Notes under the pieces: generated by a model | What the model was told of the DNA's origin: nothing | Databases searched by the model: none | What the model saw: the letters and a program-made list of their open reading frames with translations, nothing else | Made by a program: the position numbers and the translations under genes | Assembly (NCBI GenBank): GCA_944392615.1 | Contig: CALXXF010000003.1 | Coordinates: 1-64,000, forward strand | Length of the DNA stretch: 64,000 nucleotides | From: an uncultured Clostridia bacterium | Lineage (GTDB): Bacteria; Bacillota; Clostridia; Oscillospirales; CAG-272 | Direction: 5' to 3' | Part shown: positions 8,750 through 17,990 of the stretch, piece by piece | Layout of the letters: every line of letters begins with the position of its first letter | Numbering within the stretch: the stretch's first letter is position 1

Positions 8750-10117
8750 TTGGAACAGATAAAAAAAATGAGGACACTCAAATATAAAAGGAAGCTGCGC
8801 CCTACACAGACGCTTATACTCGGTTTTCTGTGCGTTATACTGGCGGGTACGTTTCTACTTATGCTCCCGGTATCGTCTGCTTCTGGCTCTGCGGTCCCTT
8901 TCAGTACCGCGCTGTTCACCGCCACGAGCGCGACCTGTGTCACCGGTCTGTCTGTGGAAGTTACAAACGAATACTGGACTTTGTTCGGGCAGATAGTGAT
9001 ACTTGCTCTGATTCAGATAGGCGGTCTCGGCTTCATGTCCATGGCAGTCCTGTTTTTCATGCTCGTAAAGAGGGCGACGACACCGTACGACAATATGATA
9101 GTCGCGCAGAACTTTTCTTTGCTCAATAACGAGGACGCCGCCTCCGTTTTCATGAAGAGAATAATAATTGGAACTGCTGTTTTTGAAGCGGCGGGTGCAA
9201 TCATACTTGCAGTGCGGTTTATACCTGAGTATGGCGTCGCCGACGGGATATATAAGGGAATATTCCATGCGGTCTCAGCTTTCTGCAACGCCGGATTCGA
9301 TATAATAGGACCATCCAGCATGGCTCCGTTTTCGGATGATTACGTTGTTATGGGGACTATTTCACTGCTTATAATGCTCGGCGGGATAGGCTTTGTAGTG
9401 TGGGACGATGTCAGAACGTCGATACTTTATAAAAAGCGGCTCATGATGTATACCAAGGTAATACTGATCGCCACAGGCGTCCTTGTTATAGGAGGGACAG
9501 CTGTCATAGCGACTTTGGAGTGGAACAGTCAGACTCTTGAGGGCATGGGCCCGTTCAGAAAAATTTTCTGCTCGTTTTTTCATACAGTGTCGCTGAGAAC
9601 CGCCGGATTTTCCGTCTTTGACAATGGACTGCTGACCGACTCGTCCAAGGTCATTTCAATGGCGATGATGTTTATTGGCGGTGCGTCCGGCTCCACTGCC
9701 GGCGGAGTCAAGATATCCACCGTCACGGTGCTGCTTGTTTCGGTAGCCAAGATCGCCTCCGGACACGACGACGTGACTATGTTTAAGAGAAAAATACCCC
9801 ATGCAATGGCTCTGAGGGCCACCTCTCTTGTGATCATAGGTCTCGTTATAGTTATAAGCGGAGCTATGATACTGGATGCCGTAGAGCCGGGCGTTATGAT
9901 GATGGACGCTACGTACGAGACTTTTTCTGCGTACTGCACCGTCGGAAATTCGACGGGCATAACTTCATCTCTGGGAAATGTATCAAGGTATGTGCTCTGC
10001 CTTCTCATGTTCATGGGCAGAGTGGGAATATTGACGATAACTTTTTCCTTGTCGATGAAACGCGCACAAAAGAAATCGGTCATATCGTACCCGGAAGCGA
10101 AAATGCTCATAGGGTGA
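8750..10117 (+). CDS. ktrB: TrkH/KtrB-type potassium uptake membrane subunit
   Basis: Membrane channel-like subunit of a K+ uptake system, 455 residues and about ten hydrophobic segments. The TATSATCVTGLSVE sequence near residue 65 is the first P-loop/selectivity-filter signature. Further filters follow around CNAGFD, RTAGFSVFD and CTVGNSTGI, giving the four-fold repeat of the TrkH/KtrB superfamily. The TTG start has GGAGGT 7 bases upstream. The next gene encodes the regulatory RCK protein, as expected for a Ktr system. A structured leader precedes it. Confidence 0.9.
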   Translation: MEQIKKMRTLKYKRKLRPTQTLILGFLCVILAGTFLLMLPVSSASGSAVPFSTALFTATSATCVTGLSVEVTNEYWTLFGQIVILALIQIGGLGFMSMAVLFFMLVKRATTPYDNMIVAQNFSLLNNEDAASVFMKRIIIGTAVFEAAGAIILAVRFIPEYGVADGIYKGIFHAVSAFCNAGFDIIGPSSMAPFSDDYVVMGTISLLIMLGGIGFVVWDDVRTSILYKKRLMMYTKVILIATGVLVIGGTAVIATLEWNSQTLEGMGPFRKIFCSFFHTVSLRTAGFSVFDNGLLTDSSKVISMAMMFIGGASGSTAGGVKISTVTVLLVSVAKIASGHDDVTMFKRKIPHAMALRATSLVIIGLVIVISGAMILDAVEPGVMMMDATYETFSAYCTVGNSTGITSSLGNVSRYVLCLLMFMGRVGILTITFSLSMKRAQKKSVISYPEAKMLIG

Positions 10118-10254
10118 TCGGTTTGCAATGTAATTGTGCAGCATTTTTATGCTGTACCGAGTGAGCGCGGGGACAACTGCGCGTTTCTTTGTTTTTCATA
10201 TTTGACGGGTATCTGAAGGACGGATGCCCGAAAACAAACAGAGAGGTAGTAGAA

Positions 10255-10911
10255 ATGAGTTCATTTTGTGTGATAGGTCTGGGAAGATTCGGTCAGACGA
10301 TCGCTACGGAGCTTGAAAAAAACGGGCATCAGGTCCTCATAATAGACTACAATGCAGCCGTGGTGAATGCTCTTTCCGATATGGTGACCAACGCCGTAGT
10401 AGGCGATCCCATGAATCCGGATGTTCTGAGAGCGGCGGGCGTAAAAAACTACGATTGCGCGGTCGTCTGCTTTTCCGAGCGCATAAACGATTCCATAATT
10501 GTTACGATGATGCTCAAGGAAATGGGAATAAAAAAAGTCGTTGTCAGGGCAAATTCGGAAATAGATAAGAAGATATTGTACAAGATAGGCGCCGACAGCG
10601 TGGTGTTTCCTGAACAGGATATGGGTAAAAAGCTCGCGTACATGCTTGATAAAAATGACGTCATGGAGCATATTCGTTTTTCTGATGAGTATTCAATAGT
10701 GGAAAAAAAGGTGCCGCTGTCCTGGATCGGAAAGTCAATTTTAGAACTTGACGTAAGAAAAAGATATCATATAAACATAATTGCAATATGCGATAACGAT
10801 AAGGGAACCATAAACATAAGCCCCTCTCCTGAATACTGTTTTGAGGCCTCGGATGTCATAACTCTTATAGGCTCCAACAAGGATATAGACAGAATATCAA
10901 AGGACGGCTGA
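10255..10911 (+). CDS. ktrA: TrkA/KtrA-type potassium uptake regulatory subunit (RCK)
   Basis: Cytoplasmic regulatory subunit that gates the K+ channel in response to bound nucleotides. The N-terminal RCK_N (Rossmann) domain starts with VIGLGRFGQTIATELEKNGH, the GxGxxG dinucleotide motif. A C-terminal RCK_C (TrkA-C) domain begins at about residue 140. At 218 residues it has the one-RCK length of KtrA. The ATG is chosen because AGAGAGGT lies 7-8 bases upstream. An open frame beginning at 10189 gives an unrelated N-terminus. It is 137 bp downstream of the channel gene and likely cotranscribed with it. Confidence 0.9.
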   Translation: MSSFCVIGLGRFGQTIATELEKNGHQVLIIDYNAAVVNALSDMVTNAVVGDPMNPDVLRAAGVKNYDCAVVCFSERINDSIIVTMMLKEMGIKKVVVRANSEIDKKILYKIGADSVVFPEQDMGKKLAYMLDKNDVMEHIRFSDEYSIVEKKVPLSWIGKSILELDVRKRYHINIIAICDNDKGTINISPSPEYCFEASDVITLIGSNKDIDRISKDG

Positions 10912-11057
10912 GCATACATGACCGTCCGAAGAACGGGCTTGTCAGCCCCAGCCGAAGGTGCATGCTGAAAACCGCCCGTGTATGGCATGAGAATACATGT
11001 TGCGCAATTTGCGCAATCGGTTACCGGGGCGAGGCATGTTTTTAGTAAAACATTATA

Positions 11058-11086
11058 TTGACAATACATGACCGGTATTGTATAAT
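11058..11086 (+). promoter_or_regulatory. Sigma-A promoter, near consensus
   Basis: TTGACA, 17 bp, TATAAT. It stands about 100 bp before yajC and is the strongest housekeeping promoter in this part of the window. Confidence 0.8.
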
Positions 11087-11190
11087 CGTCTGTATGATGT
11101 ACGCGGCACAGCTGTCTTACCGGTGAAATGAACCTGTAAGAGGGTGTCTTTCGGATGCGTACAGCAAATCTGTTAACGGGAGAATCTAAG

Positions 11191-11817
11191 ATGAACTATT
11201 TCGCTATTGCTCTTGAGGACGCTGCGGGATCTTCGTCGTCGGCCGGACTTATATCCACGCTGCTTATGGTGGCGGTTGTTGTAGTTGCCTTTTATTTCTT
11301 TCTCATACGTCCTCAGAAAAAACGTGACAGAGAAATAAATGAAATGCGTGATTCGCTTTGTGTTGGCGATGAAGTCACCACGATAGGCGGTATCATAGGT
11401 AAAATTGTCAGCATAAAGGACGAGACCTGCATGATCGAAACCGGCAGAGACAGGGTGAGAATTAGGTTTCTCAAATCTGCCATAAGATGTGTGGACGTGC
11501 CTGCCGAGGCTGAGAGAGCGCGCATTGCAGCTCTTAAGGCTGAAGAGGAGAAAAAAGAAGCAGAGGAAAAGGCGCGTCTGGAAGCTCAGCAGGCTGCCGG
11601 AAAAGAGGCAATGAAGGCGGGAAAAAAGAAAAAGAAGAAATCTTCTTCGGTCGGTCAGGAAGAAGTGATGACCGCCGTACAGACCGAAACGCCTGATAAT
11701 TCGTCTGAAAGCGCGGAAGGTGCAGACAAAAGCAACACGACTGCCGGTGATAACAAAGCAGAATCCGCAAAAGGTGCGCCTGAAGAAGCTCCTTCACAGG
11801 ACAGCGAAAAAGCGTGA
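11191..11817 (+). CDS. yajC: Preprotein translocase subunit YajC with long basic tail
   Basis: Small accessory membrane protein of the Sec translocase. One transmembrane segment (LISTLLMVAVVVVAFYFFLI) is followed by the family-defining RPQKKRDREINEMRDSLCVG and the 'VTTIGGIIGKIVSI' beta region. The first ~95 residues are typical YajC. The remaining ~110 residues are an unusual extension: an Ala/Glu/Lys coiled segment, a Lys-rich block and a polar Ser/Glu/Ala tail. ATG 11191 with GGGAGA upstream is preferred over ATG 11155. Confidence 0.9.
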   Translation: MNYFAIALEDAAGSSSSAGLISTLLMVAVVVVAFYFFLIRPQKKRDREINEMRDSLCVGDEVTTIGGIIGKIVSIKDETCMIETGRDRVRIRFLKSAIRCVDVPAEAERARIAALKAEEEKKEAEEKARLEAQQAAGKEAMKAGKKKKKKSSSVGQEEVMTAVQTETPDNSSESAEGADKSNTTAGDNKAESAKGAPEEAPSQDSEKA

Positions 11818-12364
11818 ATCTTTCGTCTTCGCTCGCGCACGTATTCATACTTTACATGCTGAAATGACAATTTATCGCTCAAGGAAGTTTGTGACTGCCG
11901 CGTTTGCCCTGCGGAGGCGTATTTTGTGTTCATGAAGATTATGAAAAATGCCGCTTGGGTTTGCAGCCTTTCCGTTTCAGGATACGTCTTGTAAGTCCGC
12001 AGCGGGTCGATTTCCAAATCTCACATGAGAATGAGCCAAACAGTATAAATATAACTGTTCCTGCGTCGATCGATGGGTCTTTTACAGATATCGGTCGGCG
12101 CTTGTCTATAAATATTTTCTGACATCCATGCAGCCGCATATACGCCTTGTTTGAAATATTGTCGCATTAGCGTGTAATTGCGTGCACTGTATCCGGCTTC
12201 TTCATCAGAGATTCTTACGTGCGATATATTTGCGAGGTTTTACAGTGCCGCCTGAATTGTGGCGACGCTTTCTTGATTGGCACCGACCCGATATACGGAC
12301 AAATTGTAATAGATTTCAATTCACATGCATAGTTATTAACAGAAATGTTAAGGCGGTGTGTGTT

Positions 12365-12778
12365 TTGAAAAATAACGGTTTGGTCATTCGGGCGTTCTTT
12401 TCCGCACTTATGGGTCATTGCATAGCTATAGTTTTTATATTGGCAGCAGCTCTTGCCGTACTTTCTTTTGAGGACCCGTCATCCGGAAGCGGTCCGATTG
12501 CAATAGCGGCTGTTGTAATTGGCGCACTGTTCTGCGGATTTTCCGCCAGACGCCTGAGTCTGGGCTTTGCCGGAGGAATTCTCAGCGGTGTAATGTATGC
12601 AGCTCTTCCTTTTGTACTGTCGTTTTTCGGTGAGGCAGGACTTTCATCCGGTAAGCGGTGGCTGATGGCGGCATGTGCTGTAGTAATAGCATCAGCGGTA
12701 TCTGCTCTTACTCCAAAGAAAAAGAGAACCAGTGTCGGAAAGCGCAAACGCAACCTGTATCGCAATGCGCGCCGGTGA
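12365..12778 (+). CDS. TIGR04086-family four-helix membrane protein
   Basis: Small membrane protein of unknown function. About four hydrophobic segments run from residue 10 to 115: a helix near 'ALMGHCIAIVFILAAALAVL', then GPIAIAAVVIGALFCGFSARR, LGFAGGILSGVMYAALPFVL and WLMAACAVVIASAVSAL. A Lys/Arg-rich tail ends the protein. This matches the TIGR04086 family, which in Clostridia is commonly a neighbour of yajC, as here. The TTG start follows AAGGCGGTG. The preceding 547 bp (11818-12364) hold no convincing gene. Confidence 0.65.
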   Translation: MKNNGLVIRAFFSALMGHCIAIVFILAAALAVLSFEDPSSGSGPIAIAAVVIGALFCGFSARRLSLGFAGGILSGVMYAALPFVLSFFGEAGLSSGKRWLMAACAVVIASAVSALTPKKKRTSVGKRKRNLYRNARR

Positions 12779-13611
12779 AATGCATGTCTATCTGCTGATG
12801 AGGCCTTTCCAGTGCCATTTTAGGGCGATATTTTTAAGTGTCTTTTATTTTACCGTGCGTGAAATATTATATTGGCGTCGCTGAACGTTACATCGCGGGG
12901 CCGCTGTTTCTGAATCTGATGACGAAACTAATTCATCTGCCGGATGTCAAAGCCGTTGCTGTCAGGGCTTTTTTACCCGTAAATCTACGCGGTGCCGCCG
13001 TGAAAATTGCGCTTCGCTATATGAGCAAGGCTTGTTCTGACTCTTTGCACGCGGGAAGCGAGGCGAGGCTGGCGGTCATATGTGACGTATCGGCGGCTGA
13101 ATACGGCTTTGTGCCTGCGACAATGTCCGTTCAGAATCTGTTGGATCAAGAAAAGTGTAAACTTGTGGTTGACTGAATTGGCGTCCTTGAATCTGCATCC
13201 GGAATGCATTGCACTCCAGACGCAAATGCACTGCCGGTTTGGCGTCAACCTTTGGGTGCTTTTTGGCTTTAATGACTGTGGCATGGTGCAACCATAGGTT
13301 TACAACTCTGGCATCGCAGAGACTTTTGGCAGTAAATGTTTGAAACTTTTGCCGGAAATCTTGCAAAATGTGAATTTGTGTTCACGGAATAACGACTTAT
13401 AACATATGATCTGGTGGTATGCTACGCGGTACATACGGCACTATGTCTCATAAGAGCGCCGTGTGAGTCATCTAAAACAGCATTTATGTTGATCTGCACA
13501 TCAGATTATCGCAGAAACACTTATCTGAAACGTTTATATATTTTGCGTGAATTCTGGATGCCCCGATACAAGCGGGCATCGGCAGTCATATAAAGAAGGG
13601 AAGTGCAGGAA
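12779..13611. other. About 830 bp without a supported gene
   Basis: A 112-codon plus-strand frame at 12838-13176 has no recognisable domain and no Shine-Dalgarno and is not called. In many Clostridia the six-cysteine SCIFF peptide and its radical SAM maturase follow a TIGR04086 gene. I looked for a Cys-rich peptide on both strands and did not find one. Confidence 0.4.
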
Positions 13612-15042
13612 GTGATAATTGACGAGGAGAGAAAACTTGTTTTTTCCGAACAAACGAACCTGCTTGAACAGGCGGCATACAAGTATGAGCTTCAGGAGCG
13701 AGAGGAGCCGAATCTATACAGAAATCTTTTTGAATATGACTCAATCCCAAAGATATCCTTTAACCACAGGAACGTTCCTATAAACATGCCGAAGGAGATC
13801 TGGATAACCGATACGACCTTTCGCGATGGTCAACAGTCCACCTCGCCGTTTACCACAACGCAGATAGTAGACCTGTACAAGCTTCTGAACAAGCTCGGAG
13901 GGCCGCGCGGTATAATCAGGCAAAGCGAATTTTTCGTTTATTCGCCTAAGGACCGAAGGGCGGTGGAGGAATGTCTTGCACTTGGGCTTGATTTTCCGGA
14001 AATCACTACATGGATACGGGCAAGCGATAAGGATTTCGAGCTTGTCAGGGAAATAGGGATAAAAGAGACTGGCATTCTTGTATCATGCTCCGACTATCAC
14101 ATATATAAAAAAATGGGACTGACCCGGAAGAGCGCTCTTGAAAAATATTTGGGAATAGTGAAAAATGCCCTTGACCATGGAATAAAGCCGAGGTGTCACT
14201 TTGAGGATATAACGAGAGCGGATTTTTACGGCTTCGTGCTTCCTTTTGCGGAGGAGCTTGTTTCGCTCGGAGAAAAAGCAGGTGTGCCGATAAAGATAAG
14301 AGCGTGCGATACAATGGGGTATGGCGTGTCTTTTCCGGGTACGGCTCTTCCGCGAAGTGTCCAGGGAATTATATATGGACTTCAGCACTACGCTGGGGTG
14401 AGCTCTGAAATGCTTGAATGGCACGGTCACAACGATTTCTACAAATCGGTGAGCAATGCCTCTACCGCATGGCTTTACGGCTGTTCCGGGGTCAACTGCT
14501 CGCTTCTCGGTATAGGTGAGAGAACCGGAAACTGTCCGCTTGAAGCTATGGTAATAGAATATTGCTCGCTGAGAGGCACTTCTGACGGGATGAATCTTCC
14601 TGTCATAACCGAAATTGCAAACTATTTTGAAAGAGAAATCGGATATGAAATACCGGCGCGCACGCCCTTTGTCGGAAGAAACTTCAACGTGACGAGAGCC
14701 GGTATTCACGCAGACGGTCTTTTAAAGGACGAAGAGATATACAATATATTCAATACCGCCAAACTGCTTAACAGACCTGCATCTGTGGCAGTGGATATGC
14801 ACAGCGGTCTTGCAGGTATTGCTCACTGGATGAACAGCTATTTTTCGCTCTCTCCTGAGGAGTCTATCGGAAAGCAGCATCCCTCCATAGCGAAAATGAA
14901 GGAAATAATAGACGCTCAGTATTCGGACGGCAGGACCACTGTTATGGGTGATGACGAGCTTGTCAACATACTTTCTGATATAGATTTTGAGCTTTATGAA
15001 AAGCTTTCACACATACACATTCATAAAAATACCGGAAACTGA
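13612..15042 (+). CDS. HMGL/isopropylmalate-synthase-family enzyme, candidate Re-citrate synthase
   Basis: Acyl-CoA condensing enzyme of the homocitrate/isopropylmalate synthase superfamily (TIM barrel). The barrel opens with ITDTTFRDGQQS (metal-binding Asp; Arg-Asp-Gly), and the His pair is in LEWHGHNDFYKSVSNA. A GIGERTGN loop and the tail PFVGRNFNVTRAGIHADG follow. The motif set (KEIWITDTTFRDGQ, GGPRGIIRQSEFF, RCHFEDITRADFYGF, CDTMGYGVSFPG) resembles the clostridial Re-citrate synthases as I recall them, rather than LeuA or NifV. If so, it makes citrate from oxaloacetate and acetyl-CoA. There is no LeuA regulatory domain. The GTG start is uncertain (13603 or 13612); 13612 has GAAGGGAAG at better spacing. 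Monocistronic. Confidence 0.65.
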   Translation: MIIDEERKLVFSEQTNLLEQAAYKYELQEREEPNLYRNLFEYDSIPKISFNHRNVPINMPKEIWITDTTFRDGQQSTSPFTTTQIVDLYKLLNKLGGPRGIIRQSEFFVYSPKDRRAVEECLALGLDFPEITTWIRASDKDFELVREIGIKETGILVSCSDYHIYKKMGLTRKSALEKYLGIVKNALDHGIKPRCHFEDITRADFYGFVLPFAEELVSLGEKAGVPIKIRACDTMGYGVSFPGTALPRSVQGIIYGLQHYAGVSSEMLEWHGHNDFYKSVSNASTAWLYGCSGVNCSLLGIGERTGNCPLEAMVIEYCSLRGTSDGMNLPVITEIANYFEREIGYEIPARTPFVGRNFNVTRAGIHADGLLKDEEIYNIFNTAKLLNRPASVAVDMHSGLAGIAHWMNSYFSLSPEESIGKQHPSIAKMKEIIDAQYSDGRTTVMGDDELVNILSDIDFELYEKLSHIHIHKNTGN

Positions 15043-15258
15043 TTATCACCGTGTGTCTGTTCTCATTTTTTTCTTTTGAGTGCATTGCTATTACTTGCCG
15101 GAGCGCGTGGGGTTTGTTACTACGCAGGTGGTCTTGCAGATATTAGTATTCTTGCGGACGCATGGGCTCTTGCAGACATGCGGGAAAAAGCCGTGCCGAA
15201 AAACGCTGAGATCAACACCAGCTCACATAATTTGGATAAAAATAATATGAATAAAAAA

Positions 15259-15289
15259 ATGCCGCCGGTTGATGCCGGCGGCATTTTTT
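15259..15289. terminator. Bidirectional rho-independent terminator
   Basis: Perfect 10-bp GC-rich stem (ATGCCGCCGG with CCGGCGGCAT) flanked by A-runs on the left and T-runs on the right. It is placed between two convergent genes and can end both. Confidence 0.9.
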
Positions 15290-15353
15290 CACAGATTTGA
15301 CTTTCGCACAAACTTTGCGGCTTAAGAACAACCGCAATACATGGCCTCAGATG

Positions 15354-16469
15354 TCAGTGTATAACGCACTTTTCAGTGTCTTTGTCAAATATATGGATTC
15401 TGGAGGCGTCTATAGCTACTTTTATCGTATCGCCGCTTCTTGCGGTTGAACGAGGAGAAACTCTTGCAGTAAGGCTGCAATCCTCGGTCGATGTGAGATA
15501 GAGATATATCTCGGCGCCCATGAGCTCTGTGACGTCGACGACCGTTTCTATAGTAGAATCGGGATTGCTTTCTATGAAGGCTGCGTCATCCTTTATGCAC
15601 TCAGAGCGTATGCCTGCAATGACTTCCTTGCCGATATAATCCTTAAGCGCAGGGTCATTTGCCTTTTCAGCGGGAAGTTTTACGTAGTTCTCTTCCCACT
15701 TTATGTAAACATCTCCGCCCTTGTCAACAAGAGTACAGTCGATAAAGTTCATCTGGGGGGTTCCTATGAAGCCCGCGACGAATTTGTTGCAGGGATAGTC
15801 GTAGAGGTTCTGAGGAGTGTCAACCTGCTGAATTAAACCGTCCTTCATGACCACTATCCTCGTAGCCATCGTCATAGCCTCTACCTGGTCATGTGTAACG
15901 TATACGAATGTGGTTCCGAGTCTTTTGTGTATCTTCGTGAGCTCTGTTCTCATCGCGGCACGGAGCTTTGCGTCGAGGTTTGAAAGAGGCTCGTCGAGAA
16001 GGAAGACCTTCGGGTTACGGACTATTGCTCGTCCGAGCGCAACACGCTGCTTCTGACCACCGGAAAGCTGCTTCGGGCGTCTGTCAAGAAGGTGCGAGAT
16101 GTCGAGAATCTTCGCCGCCTCTTCGACCTTACGCTTTATTTCCTCCTTTGGCACCTTGCGGAGCTTGAGTCCGAAAGCCATGTTGTCGAACACGGTCATG
16201 TGAGGATAAAGGGCGTAGTTCTGGAACACCATCGCGATATCGCGGTCCTTGGGCGCGATGTCGTTTACAAGCCTGTCACCAATGAAAAGCTCACCCTCGG
16301 TGATCTCCTCAAGTCCTGCTATCATACGAAGTGTAGTGGTTTTTCCGCATCCTGAGGGGCCGACGAATATAATGAACTCCTTGTCCTTGACTTCAAGGCA
16401 GAAATCGGAAACGGCGGTAACGCCTCCGGGATACTTTTTATACAGATGTCTGAAGGAAATACTAGCCAT
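15354..16469 (-). CDS. msmX: ABC transporter ATP-binding protein, MsmX/UgpC (multi-sugar) type
   Basis: ATPase subunit that energises carbohydrate ABC importers. The nucleotide-binding domain has Walker A GPSGCGKTTT, signature LSGGQKQRVALGRAI, Walker B VFLLDEPLSNLDAKLR and the switch His in YVTHDQ. A C-terminal TOBE/MalK-like domain runs from about residue 240 to 371. No permease or solute-binding gene lies in the window, which fits a shared MsmX-type ATPase serving several importers. The ATG is set by AGGAGG 6 bases upstream. The longer open frame begins 18 bases earlier without a site. Confidence 0.85.
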   Translation of the reverse strand: MASISFRHLYKKYPGGVTAVSDFCLEVKDKEFIIFVGPSGCGKTTTLRMIAGLEEITEGELFIGDRLVNDIAPKDRDIAMVFQNYALYPHMTVFDNMAFGLKLRKVPKEEIKRKVEEAAKILDISHLLDRRPKQLSGGQKQRVALGRAIVRNPKVFLLDEPLSNLDAKLRAAMRTELTKIHKRLGTTFVYVTHDQVEAMTMATRIVVMKDGLIQQVDTPQNLYDYPCNKFVAGFIGTPQMNFIDCTLVDKGGDVYIKWEENYVKLPAEKANDPALKDYIGKEVIAGIRSECIKDDAAFIESNPDSTIETVVDVTELMGAEIYLYLTSTEDCSLTARVSPRSTARSGDTIKVAIDASRIHIFDKDTEKCVIH

Positions 16470-16666
16470 GAACAGCCTCCTGAACATTTATTTTTCGCTT
16501 TTATTCTAACAAAAAGGCGAGGAAATTTAAAGAGGCAAATCCCCGAATTTCAGGATACATATTTGTGCATGTTATACAAGCACAATTCGCTTTTTTCCTT
16601 ATTGCAGCACAAAAAGCAAATGTTTCTCTTAATATATTAAAAATATAAGCAATTTTCCCTTTGCTA

Positions 16667-16695
16667 TTTACAAAAAAAAAATTATATGATATCAT
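16667..16695 (+). promoter_or_regulatory. Sigma-A-type promoter candidate
   Basis: TTTACA, 17 bp (A-rich spacer), TATCAT, about 260 bp upstream of the pseudouridine synthase gene. The rest of the 16470-16958 gap holds nothing I recognise. Confidence 0.45.
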
Positions 16696-16958
16696 ACCCA
16701 CGTATGCTGATGCGGCAGGATAATTTCCGGTTTATTTCCGCAGCGGCTCCGTCAGGGAGTCGGTCGGAGTCGCGCCGGGCACAGGGCAGAGATGCACACG
16801 CACGGTAAGCGCTCATGTATCAAAGCGCCGCTGTGGGCGTCACTTCGGCACATGTTTAACATGTTTAAGATGTGACTTTCGCAGCAATGCCGGCGCATAA
16901 TGGCGATTGCGGTTTCAGACTGCGTATACACCTGAATCACGGTGAAAGGAGCATATGC

Positions 16959-17663
16959 GTGAGGATAGACAAATTTCTCTCTGGCGCCGCGGTGGCTTCC
17001 AGAAAGGAAGCGGCGCGCGCCGCAAAAAAAGGCGCCGTGCTTGTCAACGGAAAGGTGGTCAAAGACCTTTCTGTTCACATAGATCCGGAAAATGACCGGG
17101 TTATATATGATGGCAGGGCGGTGGAGTACAGAAAATACATCTACGTAATGCTCAACAAGCCTGCCGGATATGTTAGTTCAACAGATGATCCCGGAGCGCC
17201 TGTGGTTACCGAGCTTCTCCCGGAAAACCTGCAAAAAGCACAGCTTTTCCCGTGCGGGAGGCTTGACAAATATACTGTCGGGCTTATCATTCTGACAAAT
17301 GACGGAGGCGCTGCACATCGTATGCTCTCTCCGTCCCGTCATGTGAGCAAGACATACTATTTTGAGCTCTCAGACGCACTTTCAGACGATGACAGGAAGA
17401 GACTTGAGGCTGGTGTCGACATAGGCGGCTACGTCACAAAACCATGCAGTATAGAGCTTATTACAGACAGGAGCGGAAACATAACAATAACTGAGGGAAA
17501 GTACCATCAGATAAAGCGAATGGCAGAAAAGGCAGGAAACAGAATCACATTTCTCAGGCGCATTTCATTTGCTGGTATAGAGCTTGACGCAGGTCTTCCC
17601 GAGGGCAAGTGGCGGTATCTCAATGAAAGCGAGCTTGCTGTTATATCGGGGTATCTGTCCTGA
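16959..17663 (+). CDS. rRNA/RNA pseudouridine synthase, RsuA/RluB/RluF family
   Basis: Converts uridine to pseudouridine in structured RNA, most likely rRNA. An N-terminal S4 RNA-binding domain (VRIDKFLSGAAVASRKEAAR) is followed by the catalytic domain with GRLDKYTVGLIILTNDG, whose Asp is the family nucleophile. The terminal YHQIKRMAEKAGNRITFLRR element is also present. At 234 residues it has the usual length of the RsuA branch. The GTG start has AAAGGAG 7 bases upstream; an ATG four bases earlier is out of frame. The target nucleotide is not determinable. Confidence 0.88.
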   Translation: MRIDKFLSGAAVASRKEAARAAKKGAVLVNGKVVKDLSVHIDPENDRVIYDGRAVEYRKYIYVMLNKPAGYVSSTDDPGAPVVTELLPENLQKAQLFPCGRLDKYTVGLIILTNDGGAAHRMLSPSRHVSKTYYFELSDALSDDDRKRLEAGVDIGGYVTKPCSIELITDRSGNITITEGKYHQIKRMAEKAGNRITFLRRISFAGIELDAGLPEGKWRYLNESELAVISGYLS

Positions 17664-17990
17664 TATATACGGATATGGGCGGTGATTACCGGAACAGAGC
17701 CTGTATTGCTTTCTCACATTCAGCATGCACTGAAATTTTACCATAAAACTCTGTCGAGGCTATTTGCAGAAAATAACAAAATCCGGAAGGATGTTCATCA
17801 AACCTGCATTTAACCTGCATTCGCTGCTGACGCCTTTGGCTTTTTCGCCACTTTTCATACTGGGTAACTGTCTGAAATGGCGGGGGTAGTGTCCCGCGCT
17901 TCCGCACGTGAAAATCTTATACTTATATGTCATACACAATCATAAACACGATTTACAAATGGTACCGTGTTTCAGCGAAAGGAAAAACGA
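17664..17990. other. Intergenic region before the cytochrome-assembly genes
   Basis: 327 bp with no gene. A direct repeat AACCTGCATT occurs twice at 17801-17820. A TATACT at 17918-17923 could be a -10 element but no -35 accompanies it. Confidence 0.3.

Noticed and set aside
12838..13176. 112-codon plus-strand frame
   Set aside because: No recognisable domain, no ribosome site, and overlapping frames of equal length on the other strand.
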